A DNA stretch of 64,000 bases from Chitinophaga japonensis (GCF_007830125.1 NZ_VLLG01000002.1:1992550-2056549), one strand, 5' to 3'. Shown: positions 16,205 to 25,184, counted from the first letter of the stretch. The notes: generated from the sequence alone by a model not told the origin. A program made the numbers and translations.

Positions 16205-17623
16205 TTATTTGCCTCCTCTTGTTTTAATGATTTGTGCTACCAGGTCTGCCTCTGTTACTACTTTATTACCAACGAATACGGTACCCCGCATTTCTACTAT
16301 ACCTCTCCTGATGGGGCTGAGCAGCTCCATTTTCAGGATCATGGTATCTCCCGGTGTTACTTTCTGCTTGAATTTGCAGTTGTCTATTTTCAGGAAGTAC
16401 GTATCATAGTTTTCAGGATCGGGCACGGTGTTTAGGGCCAGGATACCGCCTGCCTGTGCCAGCGCTTCAATCTGCAGCACGCCGGGCATTACCGGGTTAC
16501 CGGGAAAATGCCCCTGGAAGAAATACTCGTTAAACGTTACATTCTTGATGCCTACCACCTGTGTATCGGAAAGGTCGATGATCTTGTCCACCAGCAGGAA
16601 GGGGTAGCGGTGGGGCAGCGTCCTTTCTATACGGCGCAGGTCAAATATCGCAGGCTGGTTGGGATCATAGATGGGAATATCCCGCGCATGCCTGTTCTTC
16701 TTGATATATTGTTTGATCTTTCTGGCAAATTCCACGTTGGAGGCATGGCCCGGGCGGTTGGCAATGATATGCGCCTTGATGGGGAAGCCTATCAGGTTCA
16801 GGTCGCCTACCACGTCCAGCAGCTTGTGCCGGGCCGGTTCATTGGGGTAGCGCAACTGTATGTTGTTCAGGATGCCTTCCCGCTGTACGGAGATGTTGTC
16901 GCGCTTGAAGGCCTTGGCCAGCCGCTGCAACTCCTCTTCCGTTACCGGGCGGTCTACCACCACGATGGCGTTGTTAATATCCCCGCCTTTGATGAGGTTG
17001 AGGGACAACTGGTATTCCAGCTCATGCAGGAAGCAGAAGGTACGGCTGCCGGCTATTTCCTTCCTGAACTCCTGCATGCCTTTGAGGTTGGCGTGCTGGG
17101 TGCCCAGTACGGGAGAGTTGAAATCTATCAGGCAGGTGATCCGGTAGTCTACCGCGGGCAGGGCCACCATTTCCACCTTCTTTACTTCATCGTAGTAGGA
17201 GATATTGGTATCCAGGGAGTAATAGATCTTTTTGGCGTCCTGTTCCTGTACGCCTGCTTCGTCTATTACTTCGATGAAAGGTTGGGAGCTGCCGTCCATA
17301 ATGGGCACTTCGGGGCCGTTCAGCTCTATCAGTACATTGTCCACACCGGTGCCGGCCAGGGCCGCCATGATGTGCTCAATGGTGCTTACCCGGGCGCCGT
17401 TGTGCTCCAGGGTGGTGCTGCGGGTGGTGTCTACCACGTAGTCCACGTCCGCTTTCACGATCGGCTGTTCCGGCAGGTCTATACGTTGAAACTTGATACC
17501 GAACCCGGGAGGGGCCGGTTTCAGGGTCATATTTACTTGCGCTCCCGTGTGCAAACCAACACCTGAGATGGTTACTGGTCCTGTCAGCGTATGTTGGTTC
17601 TGCGACTCTTGATTTTCCATCAT
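16205..17623 (-). CDS. lpxC/fabZ: Bifunctional LpxC deacetylase / FabZ dehydratase
   Basis: A 472-residue fusion usual in Bacteroidota. The N-terminal 300 residues are LpxC, the zinc deacetylase that commits UDP-(acyl)-GlcNAc to lipid A; visible motifs are SGVGLHTG, STIEHIMAAL with the first zinc histidine, PIMDGSSQPF and KLLDVVGDLNLIG. The C-terminal 150 residues are FabZ, the (3R)-hydroxyacyl-ACP dehydratase of fatty acid synthesis, with HRYPFLLVDKI and the hot-dog catalytic motif HFPGNPVMPGVLQIEALAQ. The fusion puts the two enzymes that compete for hydroxyacyl-ACP on one chain. An ATG pair at 17623/17620 leaves one residue of uncertainty at the start. Confidence 0.96.
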   Translation of the reverse strand: MMENQESQNQHTLTGPVTISGVGLHTGAQVNMTLKPAPPGFGIKFQRIDLPEQPIVKADVDYVVDTTRSTTLEHNGARVSTIEHIMAALAGTGVDNVLIELNGPEVPIMDGSSQPFIEVIDEAGVQEQDAKKIYYSLDTNISYYDEVKKVEMVALPAVDYRITCLIDFNSPVLGTQHANLKGMQEFRKEIAGSRTFCFLHELEYQLSLNLIKGGDINNAIVVVDRPVTEEELQRLAKAFKRDNISVQREGILNNIQLRYPNEPARHKLLDVVGDLNLIGFPIKAHIIANRPGHASNVEFARKIKQYIKKNRHARDIPIYDPNQPAIFDLRRIERTLPHRYPFLLVDKIIDLSDTQVVGIKNVTFNEYFFQGHFPGNPVMPGVLQIEALAQAGGILALNTVPDPENYDTYFLKIDNCKFKQKVTPGDTMILKMELLSPIRRGIVEMRGTVFVGNKVVTEADLVAQIIKTRGGK

Positions 17624-17652
17624 AATTTATAACTGTTTGTCTACTATGTCCT

Positions 17653-18702
17653 TCAAACGCCCTCTCGCTCCGAGAGGAGTTGTTTTACCATATCTTCCAG
17701 CTCCTTCACCCTTTTTTCAAGGTCCGGCAAATTTCTAAAAATTGCCTGACTTTTCAGTGAACTTTTATAATCGAACGCCGGGGAGCCGTTCAGGGAGGTG
17801 TTTGGGTCCGTGATGGACTTAGACAAACCGCTTTGTGCGTTTATTTTGGTATTATCTGCTATGTGTATGTGGCCTACCATGCCTACCTGCCCGCCTATTA
17901 CGCAGTTCTGGCCTATTTTGGTGCTGCCGGACACCCCTGTCTGGGCGGCGATCACCGTATTGGTGCCGATATCCACGTTATGGGCCACCTGTATCAGGTT
18001 GTCCAGCTTTACGCCCTTGCGGATGATGGTGGAGCCCATGGTGGCGCGGTCTATGGTGGTATTGGCGCCTATTTCCACGTCGTCATGTATCACTACGTTA
18101 CCTATCTGCGGCACTTTTTTGTAGGAGCCGTCCGGCTGGGGCGCGAAGCCAAAGCCGTCGCCGCCTATTACGCAGCCGGCGTGCAGTATTACCCGTCGGC
18201 CCAGCACGCAGTTATCATATACTTTTACGCCGGGGTAGATCACGGCGTCGTCATTCACGATCACGTTATCGCCCAGGTATACGCCGGGGTATACCTTTAC
18301 ATTGTTGCCCAGCACCACGTTCTCGCCCAGGTACGCAAATGCGCCTACGAAAACGTGCTCCCCCATTTTTACGGATGCGGGTATATGCGAGGGCTGCTGC
18401 ACCCCGGTTTTGTTGCCCACCATTTGCTTGTATTTTTCCAGCAGCAGGGCAAAGCTGCTGTAAGCGTCCTTCACCCGTATCAGCGTGGGCTTTATGGGCC
18501 GCTCTATCACCAGGTTCTCATTTACAATAAGAATGGACGCCTGGGTGGTATATATGAACTCTTCATATTTAGGATTGGCAATAAAGCTGAGCATACCATC
18601 GCCGGCCTCTTCAATCTTGGCAATGTTGCTCACCTTAACTTCCGGGTTTCCCTCCAGCTTACCATCCAACATGGTAGCTAATTGTACTGCGCTAAACTGC
18701 AT
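17653..18702 (-). CDS. lpxD: UDP-3-O-acylglucosamine N-acyltransferase LpxD
   Basis: LpxD adds the second hydroxyacyl chain in lipid A synthesis. The 349-residue protein has an N-terminal uridine-binding domain (about residues 1-100, LDGKLEGNPEVKVSNI) and a long hexapeptide beta-helix (about 105-315; VVLGNNVKVYPGVYLG, VIYPGVKVYDNC). The catalytic histidine is in LIQVAHNVDIGTNTVIAAQ. The C-terminus is a charged helix. It is the first gene of the minus-strand lpxD - lpxC/fabZ - lpxA run; a TAACTTTA near 18714-18721 could be a weak -7 element for the operon. Confidence 0.95.
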   Translation of the reverse strand: MQFSAVQLATMLDGKLEGNPEVKVSNIAKIEEAGDGMLSFIANPKYEEFIYTTQASILIVNENLVIERPIKPTLIRVKDAYSSFALLLEKYKQMVGNKTGVQQPSHIPASVKMGEHVFVGAFAYLGENVVLGNNVKVYPGVYLGDNVIVNDDAVIYPGVKVYDNCVLGRRVILHAGCVIGGDGFGFAPQPDGSYKKVPQIGNVVIHDDVEIGANTTIDRATMGSTIIRKGVKLDNLIQVAHNVDIGTNTVIAAQTGVSGSTKIGQNCVIGGQVGMVGHIHIADNTKINAQSGLSKSITDPNTSLNGSPAFDYKSSLKSQAIFRNLPDLEKRVKELEDMVKQLLSEREGV

Positions 18703-18793
18703 AGTTAAAATTTATAAAGTTACCTATTAGGCCCCCACCGGATTGTATAATTTTATTCTTTAACATTTTAATTCCTTATAAAACGTTGCTTAC

Positions 18794-20020
18794 CTATATT
18801 TTTGGATGACAAATGTAGAATTTTTTTACGGGTATCGCCAACGTGTGGCTGATCAAAGCGTTGTCTATGGACGATATATCTTTCACTGTACCGTCCTTGA
18901 AAAGAATGTTAATTTTTTCATCTGCGATGTTGTACGCCCGCAGGCTGGCTGTTCCCGTAAAAACAAAATAATCCAGTTCTGTCTCCTTTACCCCCCATTG
19001 CTGTTTTACCTGCTCTTTCAGCAGGGCCACAGCATCCCCGGAAAAGACCTCATTACTGAGAATGCATTTAAATAATTTCCTGTTTATCAACCATTTGCAT
19101 AGCAAGGATAACACTTTGTCCTCATGTTCGGCCCATACTTTTACGGCACCCATGATATCGTAGTCATCCAGCAGGCAAAACTGTTGCAGTGTATCCGGCT
19201 CCCGCTCAAAATTGTCGGCCGTAATAGTATGATACAGAAAGTATTGCAGCGCGGGAGAGGCAAACAGGCTGACTCCCTTCAGCGCCAGCTCCTTGGCCCG
19301 GCACAGGATCTTGACCAGCATATTCTCGGCACTGAGCACCGTTTTATGCAGGTACACCTGCCAATACATCAAGCGCCTTGCCACAATGAACTTTTCTATG
19401 GAATAAATACCTTTTTCCTCCACCATCAGTTCCCCGTTGTGCACTGTCAGCATCTTGATGATCCGGTCATAGCCGATCACGCCCTCCGATACCCCGGTAT
19501 AAAAGCTGTCGCGGTTCAGGTAATCCATCCGGTCCACATCCAACTGGCTGGAAACCAACTGGTGCAGGAACTTCTTATGGTAGCGGTCATTAAAGATATC
19601 CAGCGTAAGGCTCAGCGCTCCTTTCATCTGCTGGTTCAGGTCCTCCATCAGCCAGCGCCCGATCGCTTCGTGCGATACCCCTTCCACAATATCCTTTTCC
19701 AGCGCGTGCGAGTAAGGCCCGTGACCTATATCATGCAGCAGGATGGCCATTTTGGCGGCCACTTCCTCCTCCCGGCTGATGTGTACCCCTTTTCCCTGCA
19801 GCTCCTGCAATGCCCAGCTCATTAAATGATAGGCGCCCATGCTATGGTGGAAGCGCGTATGCATGGCGCCCGGGTATACCAGGTGGGCCAGGGCCATTTG
19901 ATGGATACGGCGTAACCGCTGATAGTACGGATGGGAAACAAGGTTAAAGATCAAAGGATGATCTATTGTTATGAAACCATATACCGGATCGTTGATGATC
20001 TTACGCTTGCGCTCCGTCAT
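18794..20020 (-). CDS. HD-domain phosphohydrolase (SAMHD1/dGTPase-like)
   Basis: A 408-residue protein of the HD superfamily. The metal-binding residues are seen in HTRFHHSMGAYHLM and in LLHDIGHGPYSHALE, with a later aspartate in SSQLDVDRMDYLNRDS. The N-terminal RRIHQMALAHLVYPGAMHTR pattern is close to SAMHD1 and related bacterial deoxynucleotide triphosphohydrolases. Whether it cleaves dNTPs or another nucleotide cannot be told from sequence. It is monocistronic and divergent from the PorX-like gene, with a 313-base gap between them. Confidence 0.9.
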   Translation of the reverse strand: MTERKRKIINDPVYGFITIDHPLIFNLVSHPYYQRLRRIHQMALAHLVYPGAMHTRFHHSMGAYHLMSWALQELQGKGVHISREEEVAAKMAILLHDIGHGPYSHALEKDIVEGVSHEAIGRWLMEDLNQQMKGALSLTLDIFNDRYHKKFLHQLVSSQLDVDRMDYLNRDSFYTGVSEGVIGYDRIIKMLTVHNGELMVEEKGIYSIEKFIVARRLMYWQVYLHKTVLSAENMLVKILCRAKELALKGVSLFASPALQYFLYHTITADNFEREPDTLQQFCLLDDYDIMGAVKVWAEHEDKVLSLLCKWLINRKLFKCILSNEVFSGDAVALLKEQVKQQWGVKETELDYFVFTGTASLRAYNIADEKINILFKDGTVKDISSIDNALISHTLAIPVKKFYICHPKI

Positions 20021-20333
20021 TGCATTAATCTCGCTTTAGCTATCTACAAAGCTACGCTTTCATCTGTATATATATATGTCTTTTTAATAAGTCAGATAGC
20101 ACGCGTTCCGGTTTCAATCCGTAACTTTTTCTAATGTATAGACGTTTAACGAAGTAAATACCCCTATATGTTACACCAGTAAACGCTTGTTTTCTGTACT
20201 GTTGCATCTGTCTCCCCCGTTTTAACAAATAATTGAGATATCCGGGGAATGATTTTTGCCGGAAAATGGGGAACTTGTTCCTTTCGGCCTGTTTCCGCCG
20301 GTGTAACCATTCCTAATTTGTCAATTCTTTTAC
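20021..20333. other. Divergent intergenic region, HD gene / porX-like gene
   Basis: The region is AT-rich and has no coding potential. It holds the minus-strand -7 element at 20047-20054 for the HD gene. Upstream of the porX-like gene a TAATTTG at about 20315 is one base short of the TAnnTTTG consensus. No other structure was recognised. Confidence 0.5.
20047..20054 (-). promoter_or_regulatory. -7 element of the HD phosphohydrolase promoter
   Basis: The minus strand reads TAGCTTTG, an exact TAnnTTTG match 26 bases before the ATG at 20020, predicting a leader of about 20 bases. Confidence 0.5.
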
Positions 20334-21887
20334 ATGAGCCAAATAAATATACTCTGGGTAGATGATGAAATCGATTCACTGAAATCCCAAATACTTTTCC
20401 TGGAAAATAAAGGCTACAGGGTATCTGCCCTCACCAACGGGTACGATGCGCTGGAATTCCTGAAAGAGCAGGTAGTGGACGTGGTGCTGCTGGACGAGTC
20501 CATGCCCGGCATTACCGGCCTGGAAACCCTGGGCAAGATCAAGGAAATAGACCAGCAGATACCGGTGGTGATGATCACCAAGAACGAGGCGGAGAACGTG
20601 ATGGACGACGCCATTGGCCGCCAGATCACCGATTACCTCATTAAACCGGTGAATCCCAATCAGGTATTACTTTCCTTAAAAAAGATCATTGACAATAAAC
20701 GCCTGGTGGCGGAAAAAACTACCAGCGCCTACCAACAGGAGTTCCGTACCCTGTTCATGGCCCTCAGCTCCAACCAGGACCACCAGGAATGGATGGACAC
20801 CTATAAAAAGCTGGTGTACTGGGAAATAGAGATGAGCAAGGCCAACAGCCCCGAGCTGCTGGAAGTGTTCAACACCCAGAAGGCGGAAGCCAATACAGAA
20901 TTTGCAAAATTCATCAGCCGCAACTATGCGGACTGGGTGCATCCCAAATCAACCGACGCCCCGGTGATGTCACATACCCTGGTGCGGGATAAGCTGATCC
21001 CCAACCTGGACAGCGAGGTGCCTAACTTTTTCATCCTGATAGACAACCTGCGCTACGACCAGTGGAAGGCTATACAGCCGGTGTTCCAGGAGTCGTTCCG
21101 CCTGGTGGAGGAAGATACTTTTTACAGCATACTGCCTACCTCTACGCAATACAGCCGCAACGCCATTTTTGCCGGCATGCTGCCGGTAGATATTGAACGG
21201 CAATTCCCCGTGCAGTGGAAGAATGATGATGAAGAAGGCGGGAAGAACCTGTACGAAGAGGAATTTTTTGCCGCGCAGTTGAAACGGCTGAAGGTGGACG
21301 CCCGTTTTTCCTACACCAAGGTCATTAACCATAACGACGGGCAGCACCTGGTGAACAATATTCACAACCTGCTGGACTACCCGCTGAACGTGGTGGTGTA
21401 CAATTTCGTGGATATGATGAGCCATGCCCGCACAGAAATGGAGGTGCTGAAAGAGCTGGCCGGCGATGAAACCTCCTACCGGTCCATCACCGCCAGTTGG
21501 TTTGAGCACTCCCCCCTGCACCAGGCCCTCAAGCGCCTGGCAGACCGGAAGATCAACCTCATTGTGGCGACGGACCATGGCAGCGTGCGGGTAAAAACGC
21601 CGGTAAAGGTGATCGGCGACAAGCAGACCACTACCAACCTGCGCTACAAGCACGGGCGCAACCTGAACTACGATCCCAAGGAGGTGCTGGCCTTTCGCGA
21701 CCCGCGTGAGGCGGGACTGCCCAAGCCCAACGTAAACTCCTCGTATATCTTTGCCCGTGAAGACGGCTACCTGTGCTATCCCAACAACTACAATTACTTT
21801 GTGAACTATTACCGCAATACTTTCCAGCACGGCGGCATATCGCTGGAAGAAATGATCGTGCCGGTAGCCAGGCTGGTAAGTAAGTGA
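20334..21887 (+). CDS. porX: PorX-like response regulator with PglZ domain
   Basis: A 517-residue two-domain regulator. The N-terminal receiver domain (residues 1-120) has acidic pocket residues Asp10/Asp11, the phospho-acceptor Asp54 in VVLLDESMPG, and the conserved lysine in DYLIKPVNP. After a linker, residues of about 210-510 form a PglZ domain of the alkaline phosphatase superfamily (NFFILIDNLRYDQW with the first metal aspartate, IVATDHGSVRVKTP with the aspartate/histidine pair, and a terminal HGGISLEEMIVP). In Porphyromonas gingivalis PorX controls type IX secretion genes with the kinase PorY and sigma factor SigP. No kinase gene is adjacent. A T9SS cargo protein is encoded at 60.1-60.7 kb. 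Confidence 0.9.
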   Translation: MSQINILWVDDEIDSLKSQILFLENKGYRVSALTNGYDALEFLKEQVVDVVLLDESMPGITGLETLGKIKEIDQQIPVVMITKNEAENVMDDAIGRQITDYLIKPVNPNQVLLSLKKIIDNKRLVAEKTTSAYQQEFRTLFMALSSNQDHQEWMDTYKKLVYWEIEMSKANSPELLEVFNTQKAEANTEFAKFISRNYADWVHPKSTDAPVMSHTLVRDKLIPNLDSEVPNFFILIDNLRYDQWKAIQPVFQESFRLVEEDTFYSILPTSTQYSRNAIFAGMLPVDIERQFPVQWKNDDEEGGKNLYEEEFFAAQLKRLKVDARFSYTKVINHNDGQHLVNNIHNLLDYPLNVVVYNFVDMMSHARTEMEVLKELAGDETSYRSITASWFEHSPLHQALKRLADRKINLIVATDHGSVRVKTPVKVIGDKQTTTNLRYKHGRNLNYDPKEVLAFRDPREAGLPKPNVNSSYIFAREDGYLCYPNNYNYFVNYYRNTFQHGGISLEEMIVPVARLVSK

Positions 21888-21903
21888 TGTCCGCATTAAT
21901 AGT

Positions 21904-21911
21904 TATTTTTG
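21904..21911 (+). promoter_or_regulatory. -7 element adjoining the small gene at 21916
   Basis: TATTTTTG matches TAnnTTTG and ends four bases before the ATG at 21916, so transcription would start at or near the first codon. This would be a leaderless mRNA, partly independent of the upstream porX-like gene. Confidence 0.4.
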
Positions 21912-21915
21912 CAGG

Positions 21916-22248
21916 ATGAACATTAAAATCACACCCGGCAACCTGTCCCGGCTGGAAAAGATCTTCGAGGAGGCAAAGTACGTGCTTCGCTTTGAGAAGG
22001 GCACCTTCAATTCCGGGTACTGCATACTGGAGCATAAGAAAGTGGTGGTGATCAACAAGTTCCTGAACCTGGAAGGGCGCATCAACACCCTGCTGGATAT
22101 CCTTTCCTCCCTGCAACTGGACGCCACCCTGCTGAGCCCGGACTCCCTGAAGCTGTACAAGCAGGTGCAGGAGAACAGGAATGTTACAGATGCGGAAAAC
22201 CCCGGTGGACAGGAACCTTTACCTCCCGCCAATGAAGAACCGGCATAA
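21916..22248 (+). CDS. Conserved small protein, function unknown
   Basis: A 110-residue soluble protein. Residues 1-80 look like a compact alpha/beta fold (KITPGNLSRLEKIFEEAKYV, GYCILEHKKVVVINKFL, RINTLLDILSSL); the last 30 residues are a low-complexity Pro/Glu/Asn tail (GGQEPLPPANEEPA). It is not recognised beyond likely being a Bacteroidota-specific family. It starts 28 bases after the porX-like gene and ends 2 bases before an MBL hydrolase gene, so the two are probably co-translated. Confidence 0.75.
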   Translation: MNIKITPGNLSRLEKIFEEAKYVLRFEKGTFNSGYCILEHKKVVVINKFLNLEGRINTLLDILSSLQLDATLLSPDSLKLYKQVQENRNVTDAENPGGQEPLPPANEEPA

Positions 22249-22250
22249 AT

Positions 22251-23039
22251 ATGAAGATCACTTTTCTCGGAACAGGCACATCGCAGGGAGTGCCGGTAAT
22301 TGCCTGCAATTGCCGGGTTTGCACCTCTGCAGACCCAAAGGATAATCGTTTACGGAGCAGTATACTGGTAGAGACAGAGGTAGGCAATATTGTAGTGGAC
22401 ACCACGCCTGATTTCCGTTACCAGATGCTGCGCGCAAAGGTGCAGCACCTGGAAGCCGTGCTCATCACCCATTCCCATAAAGATCATATTGCCGGTATGG
22501 ACGACATACGGGCCTTTAACTATTTCCAGCAAAAGCCTATTGATATCTACGCCACGGATTTTTCGCAGAACGTAATCATGCGGGAATTTGCCTACGCCTT
22601 TGCTGATTTCAAATATCCCGGCATACCGGAGCTGAACCTGCAAACCATTTCAGACGAGGCTTTCAGCGTAAAGGGCTTCCCCATTATGCCCGTACAGGTC
22701 ATGCATTATAAAATGCCGGTGCTGGGCTTCCGCTTCGGCGATTTCACCTACATTACAGACGCCAACTTTGTAGCGGAGGAAGAGAAGGAAAAGATAAAAG
22801 GCTCGCAGGTGCTGGTGCTCAACGCCCTGCGCAGGGAAAAGCACATTTCGCATTTTACCCTGGATGAAGCCGTTGCCCTGGCGCAGGAGCTGAAAGTGCC
22901 GCAGGTGTACTTTACGCACATCAGCCACCAGATGGGGCGGCATGAGGAAGTATGCCGCGAGCTGCCGGCCGGCATGGCCCTGGCCTATGATGGACTGGAG
23001 TTAGAAATTCCAAATCCCAAAGTCCAAATTCCAAACTAG
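22251..23039 (+). CDS. MBL-fold metallo-hydrolase, PhnP-like
   Basis: A 262-residue MBL hydrolase. It starts with the family pattern KITFLGTGTSQGVPVIACNC, which contains the CxC seen in PhnP-type phosphodiesterases. The metal motif HSHKDHIAGMDDIR follows, then YITDANFV with the bridging aspartate and YFTHISHQMGRH near the end. This group includes cyclic phosphodiesterases and RNase Z relatives; the exact substrate is open. The final 11 residues (EIPNPKVQIPN) are encoded entirely by the heptamer array beginning at 23004, so the true ancestral C-terminus was probably about LAYDGLEL. Confidence 0.88.
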   Translation: MKITFLGTGTSQGVPVIACNCRVCTSADPKDNRLRSSILVETEVGNIVVDTTPDFRYQMLRAKVQHLEAVLITHSHKDHIAGMDDIRAFNYFQQKPIDIYATDFSQNVIMREFAYAFADFKYPGIPELNLQTISDEAFSVKGFPIMPVQVMHYKMPVLGFRFGDFTYITDANFVAEEEKEKIKGSQVLVLNALRREKHISHFTLDEAVALAQELKVPQVYFTHISHQMGRHEEVCRELPAGMALAYDGLELEIPNPKVQIPN

Positions 23040-23142
23040 AAGGCGTTGTCCCAATTACCGCTTGCATTTCAGTATTATTGGAGGCCTGCCATCCCGTTTG
23101 GGATTTGGACTTTGGAATTCGGAATTTGGGATTTGGAATTTC
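23004..23142. repeat. Heptamer array site B: inverted pair, consensus GRMTTTG
   Basis: The left arm (23004-23036) reads on the minus strand as GTTTG, GAATTTG, GACTTTG, GGATTTG, GAATTTC. The right arm (23096-23142) reads on the plus strand as GTTTG followed by six in-phase 7-mers (GGATTTG, GACTTTG, GAATTCG, GAATTTG, GGATTTG, GAATTTC). A 59-base non-repeat centre separates them. The arms are nearly perfect inverted copies, the right arm having two extra heptamers. The left arm is translated as the C-terminus of the upstream gene, with its stop at the array edge. Confidence 0.8.
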
Positions 23143-23200
23143 CCATTAGTATTTGATTAACGCTGCCCAACTGCATTTCCGCCTAATTTGCCCCCTTTTT

Positions 23201-23950
23201 ATGGACAGGCAACCCTTTCGCGCGTATTTCGAATTTACAAAACGGGAACGCACCGGCATCCTGGTGCTGTTATTGCTGACAGGTAGCTGCATAGGCCTGC
23301 CGCTGGCCTGGGAAGCCTATGCGCCGGTAAAGGTGGAAACGGACAGCGTATTCCTGGCGGATGTAGCGGCTTTCCGGCAGCAACTGGCAAAGGCAAAGGC
23401 GGCGGAAAGCGCATCGTTTACCGCCCGCCGTTACCGGGCCGGAAAAGCGCGGCCAGAGCGGGCGGGCGGGTACCAGCTTCCTTTTTACCGCGATAGCGTG
23501 CCCCGCCACAGGGAGTACCCGGCCTACAAACGGACCTGGCACGCCCGCAAGCCGGTGATCGTAGATATTAACCAAGCGGATTCCGCCGCCTGGGAGGCGC
23601 TGCCGGGCATCGGTCCCGTGCTGGCGGCCCGTATTGTGCGCTTCCGGGAGAAGCTGGGCGGCTTTCATGCCATTGCGCAGATAGCGGAAACCTACGGCTT
23701 GCCCGACAGCACATTTAAAAAAATTCAACCTTCCCTGCGCCTGGGTAGTGTTTCTCTAAAAAAACTGGATATCAATGAGATGGATGAGCAGTCTTTGGCA
23801 AAACATCCATACATACGTTATAAACTGGCCCGCCTGATCGTGAAGTACCGCAGTGTTCACGGGCCTTTCAGCCGGCCGGAGCAGTTGCAGAACATTCCAT
23901 TGGTGGATGATAGTATTTATCGTAAACTTGAAAAATATATCAGCTTTTAG
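23201..23950 (+). CDS. Helix-hairpin-helix (ComEA-like) DNA-binding protein
   Basis: A protein of 249 residues from the ATG at 23201. An in-frame ATG at 23153 would add 16 residues with no matching features. A membrane helix at about residues 16-34 (GILVLLLLTGSCIGLPLAW) anchors the chain. A basic linker follows, then two helix-hairpin-helix motifs: DINQADSAAWEALPGIGPVLAARIVRFRE at about 125-155 and a second, LDINEMDEQSLAKHPYIRYKLARLIVKYR, near 190-220. These motifs bind duplex DNA backbones, as in ComEA for DNA uptake. Its role here is inferred; no other competence gene is in view. Confidence 0.85.
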   Translation: MDRQPFRAYFEFTKRERTGILVLLLLTGSCIGLPLAWEAYAPVKVETDSVFLADVAAFRQQLAKAKAAESASFTARRYRAGKARPERAGGYQLPFYRDSVPRHREYPAYKRTWHARKPVIVDINQADSAAWEALPGIGPVLAARIVRFREKLGGFHAIAQIAETYGLPDSTFKKIQPSLRLGSVSLKKLDINEMDEQSLAKHPYIRYKLARLIVKYRSVHGPFSRPEQLQNIPLVDDSIYRKLEKYISF

Positions 23951-23974
23951 CTGCTAAACCTAAATTCCCCATTT

Positions 23975-25117
23975 ATGAACTTTCAGCCTACGGAGATGCA
24001 ACAACAGATTGCACAAATGATCCGCGATTTCGGAAAAACGCATATACAACCGCATGTAATGGAATGGGACGAAGCGCAGACCTTTCCCCTGCCCCTGTTC
24101 CGCCACTTGGGCGAGCTGGGCCTGATGGGCGTGCTGGTGCCCGGGCAGTACAAGGGCAGCGGCTTTGGTTATCCCGAGTATGTAACGGTAATAAGTGAGA
24201 TCGCCCGTTTTTGCGGCGCCATAGGGCTCAGCGTGGCCGCTCATAATTCCCTGTGCACCGGCCATATCCTTCAATTCGGTAATGAAGAGCAGAAACAGAA
24301 ATACCTTCCCAGGCTGGCCACGGCGGAGTGGATAGGCGCCTGGGGCCTTACCGAGCCCAATACCGGCTCCGATGCCATGAATATGAAATGCGTGGCAAAG
24401 CAGGAGGGCGATGAATGGGTGCTTAACGGCACCAAATGCTGGATCACGCATGGCAGAAGCTGCGATGTGGCCGTAGTGGTGGCCCGCACCGGCGAGGTGC
24501 GCGACAGCCACGGGATGACGGCCTTCGTGGTGGAAAAAGGCACGCCCGGTTTCAGCGGCGGAAAGAAGGAGAACAAGCTGGGCATGCGCGCCTCCGAAAC
24601 CGCCGAAATGATATTTGACAACTGCCGCCTGCCTGCCGCCAACATGCTGGGCCAGGTGGGAGAGGGTTTCATACAGTCCATGAAGGTGCTGGATGGCGGC
24701 CGTATTTCCATTGCCGCCCTTTCGCTGGGCATTGCCAAAGGCGCTTACGATGCGGCGCTGCAATACGCCCAGGAGCGCCACCAGTTTGACCAGCCCATTG
24801 CCAGCTTCCAGGGCGTTTCCTTTAAGCTGGCGGATATGGCCACGCAGATAGCCGCCGCCGAGCTGCTCACCATGCAGGCTGCGGACCTGAAGCAACGTGG
24901 GCAGGTAGCCACCAAACAGGCCGCCATGGCCAAGTACTATGCCTCTGAAGTGGCCGTGAAGGTTGCCAATGACGCCGTGCAGATATTTGGCGGCTATGGC
25001 TATACGAAGGATTTTCCCGTGGAAAAATACTACCGCGACGCCAAGCTGTGCACCATTGGCGAAGGCACTTCCGAAATACAGAAAATAGTGATTGCAAGGG
25101 AAGCGATGCGGGGGTAA
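23975..25117 (+). CDS. Acyl-CoA dehydrogenase
   Basis: A 380-residue FAD-dependent acyl-CoA dehydrogenase of fatty acid or branched-chain acid oxidation. It shows the signatures WGLTEPNTGSDAMNMKCVA (FAD/substrate loop), LGMRASETAEMIFDNCRLP and the C-terminal QIFGGYGYTKDFPVEKYYRDAKLCTIGEGTSEIQ, in which the glutamate of GEGTSE region fits the catalytic base position of the short-chain group. The chain-length preference is not deducible. It is a lone gene between the helix-hairpin-helix gene and the HigBA pair. Confidence 0.95.
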   Translation: MNFQPTEMQQQIAQMIRDFGKTHIQPHVMEWDEAQTFPLPLFRHLGELGLMGVLVPGQYKGSGFGYPEYVTVISEIARFCGAIGLSVAAHNSLCTGHILQFGNEEQKQKYLPRLATAEWIGAWGLTEPNTGSDAMNMKCVAKQEGDEWVLNGTKCWITHGRSCDVAVVVARTGEVRDSHGMTAFVVEKGTPGFSGGKKENKLGMRASETAEMIFDNCRLPAANMLGQVGEGFIQSMKVLDGGRISIAALSLGIAKGAYDAALQYAQERHQFDQPIASFQGVSFKLADMATQIAAAELLTMQAADLKQRGQVATKQAAMAKYYASEVAVKVANDAVQIFGGYGYTKDFPVEKYYRDAKLCTIGEGTSEIQKIVIAREAMRG

Positions 25118-25152
25118 TAAGTTGTCATACATTGGAAATATTTAATATTAAA

Positions 25153-25183
25153 AACAAATGTTACCAAATTGGTAACATTTGTT
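25153..25183. promoter_or_regulatory. 31-bp perfect palindrome, likely HigBA operator
   Basis: Two 15-base arms (left arm starts AACAAATGTTACCAA) flank a single central A without mismatches. It lies just upstream of the -7 element and start codon of higB, where an autorepressing HigA antitoxin would be expected to bind. Confidence 0.7.
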
Positions 25184-25184
25184 G

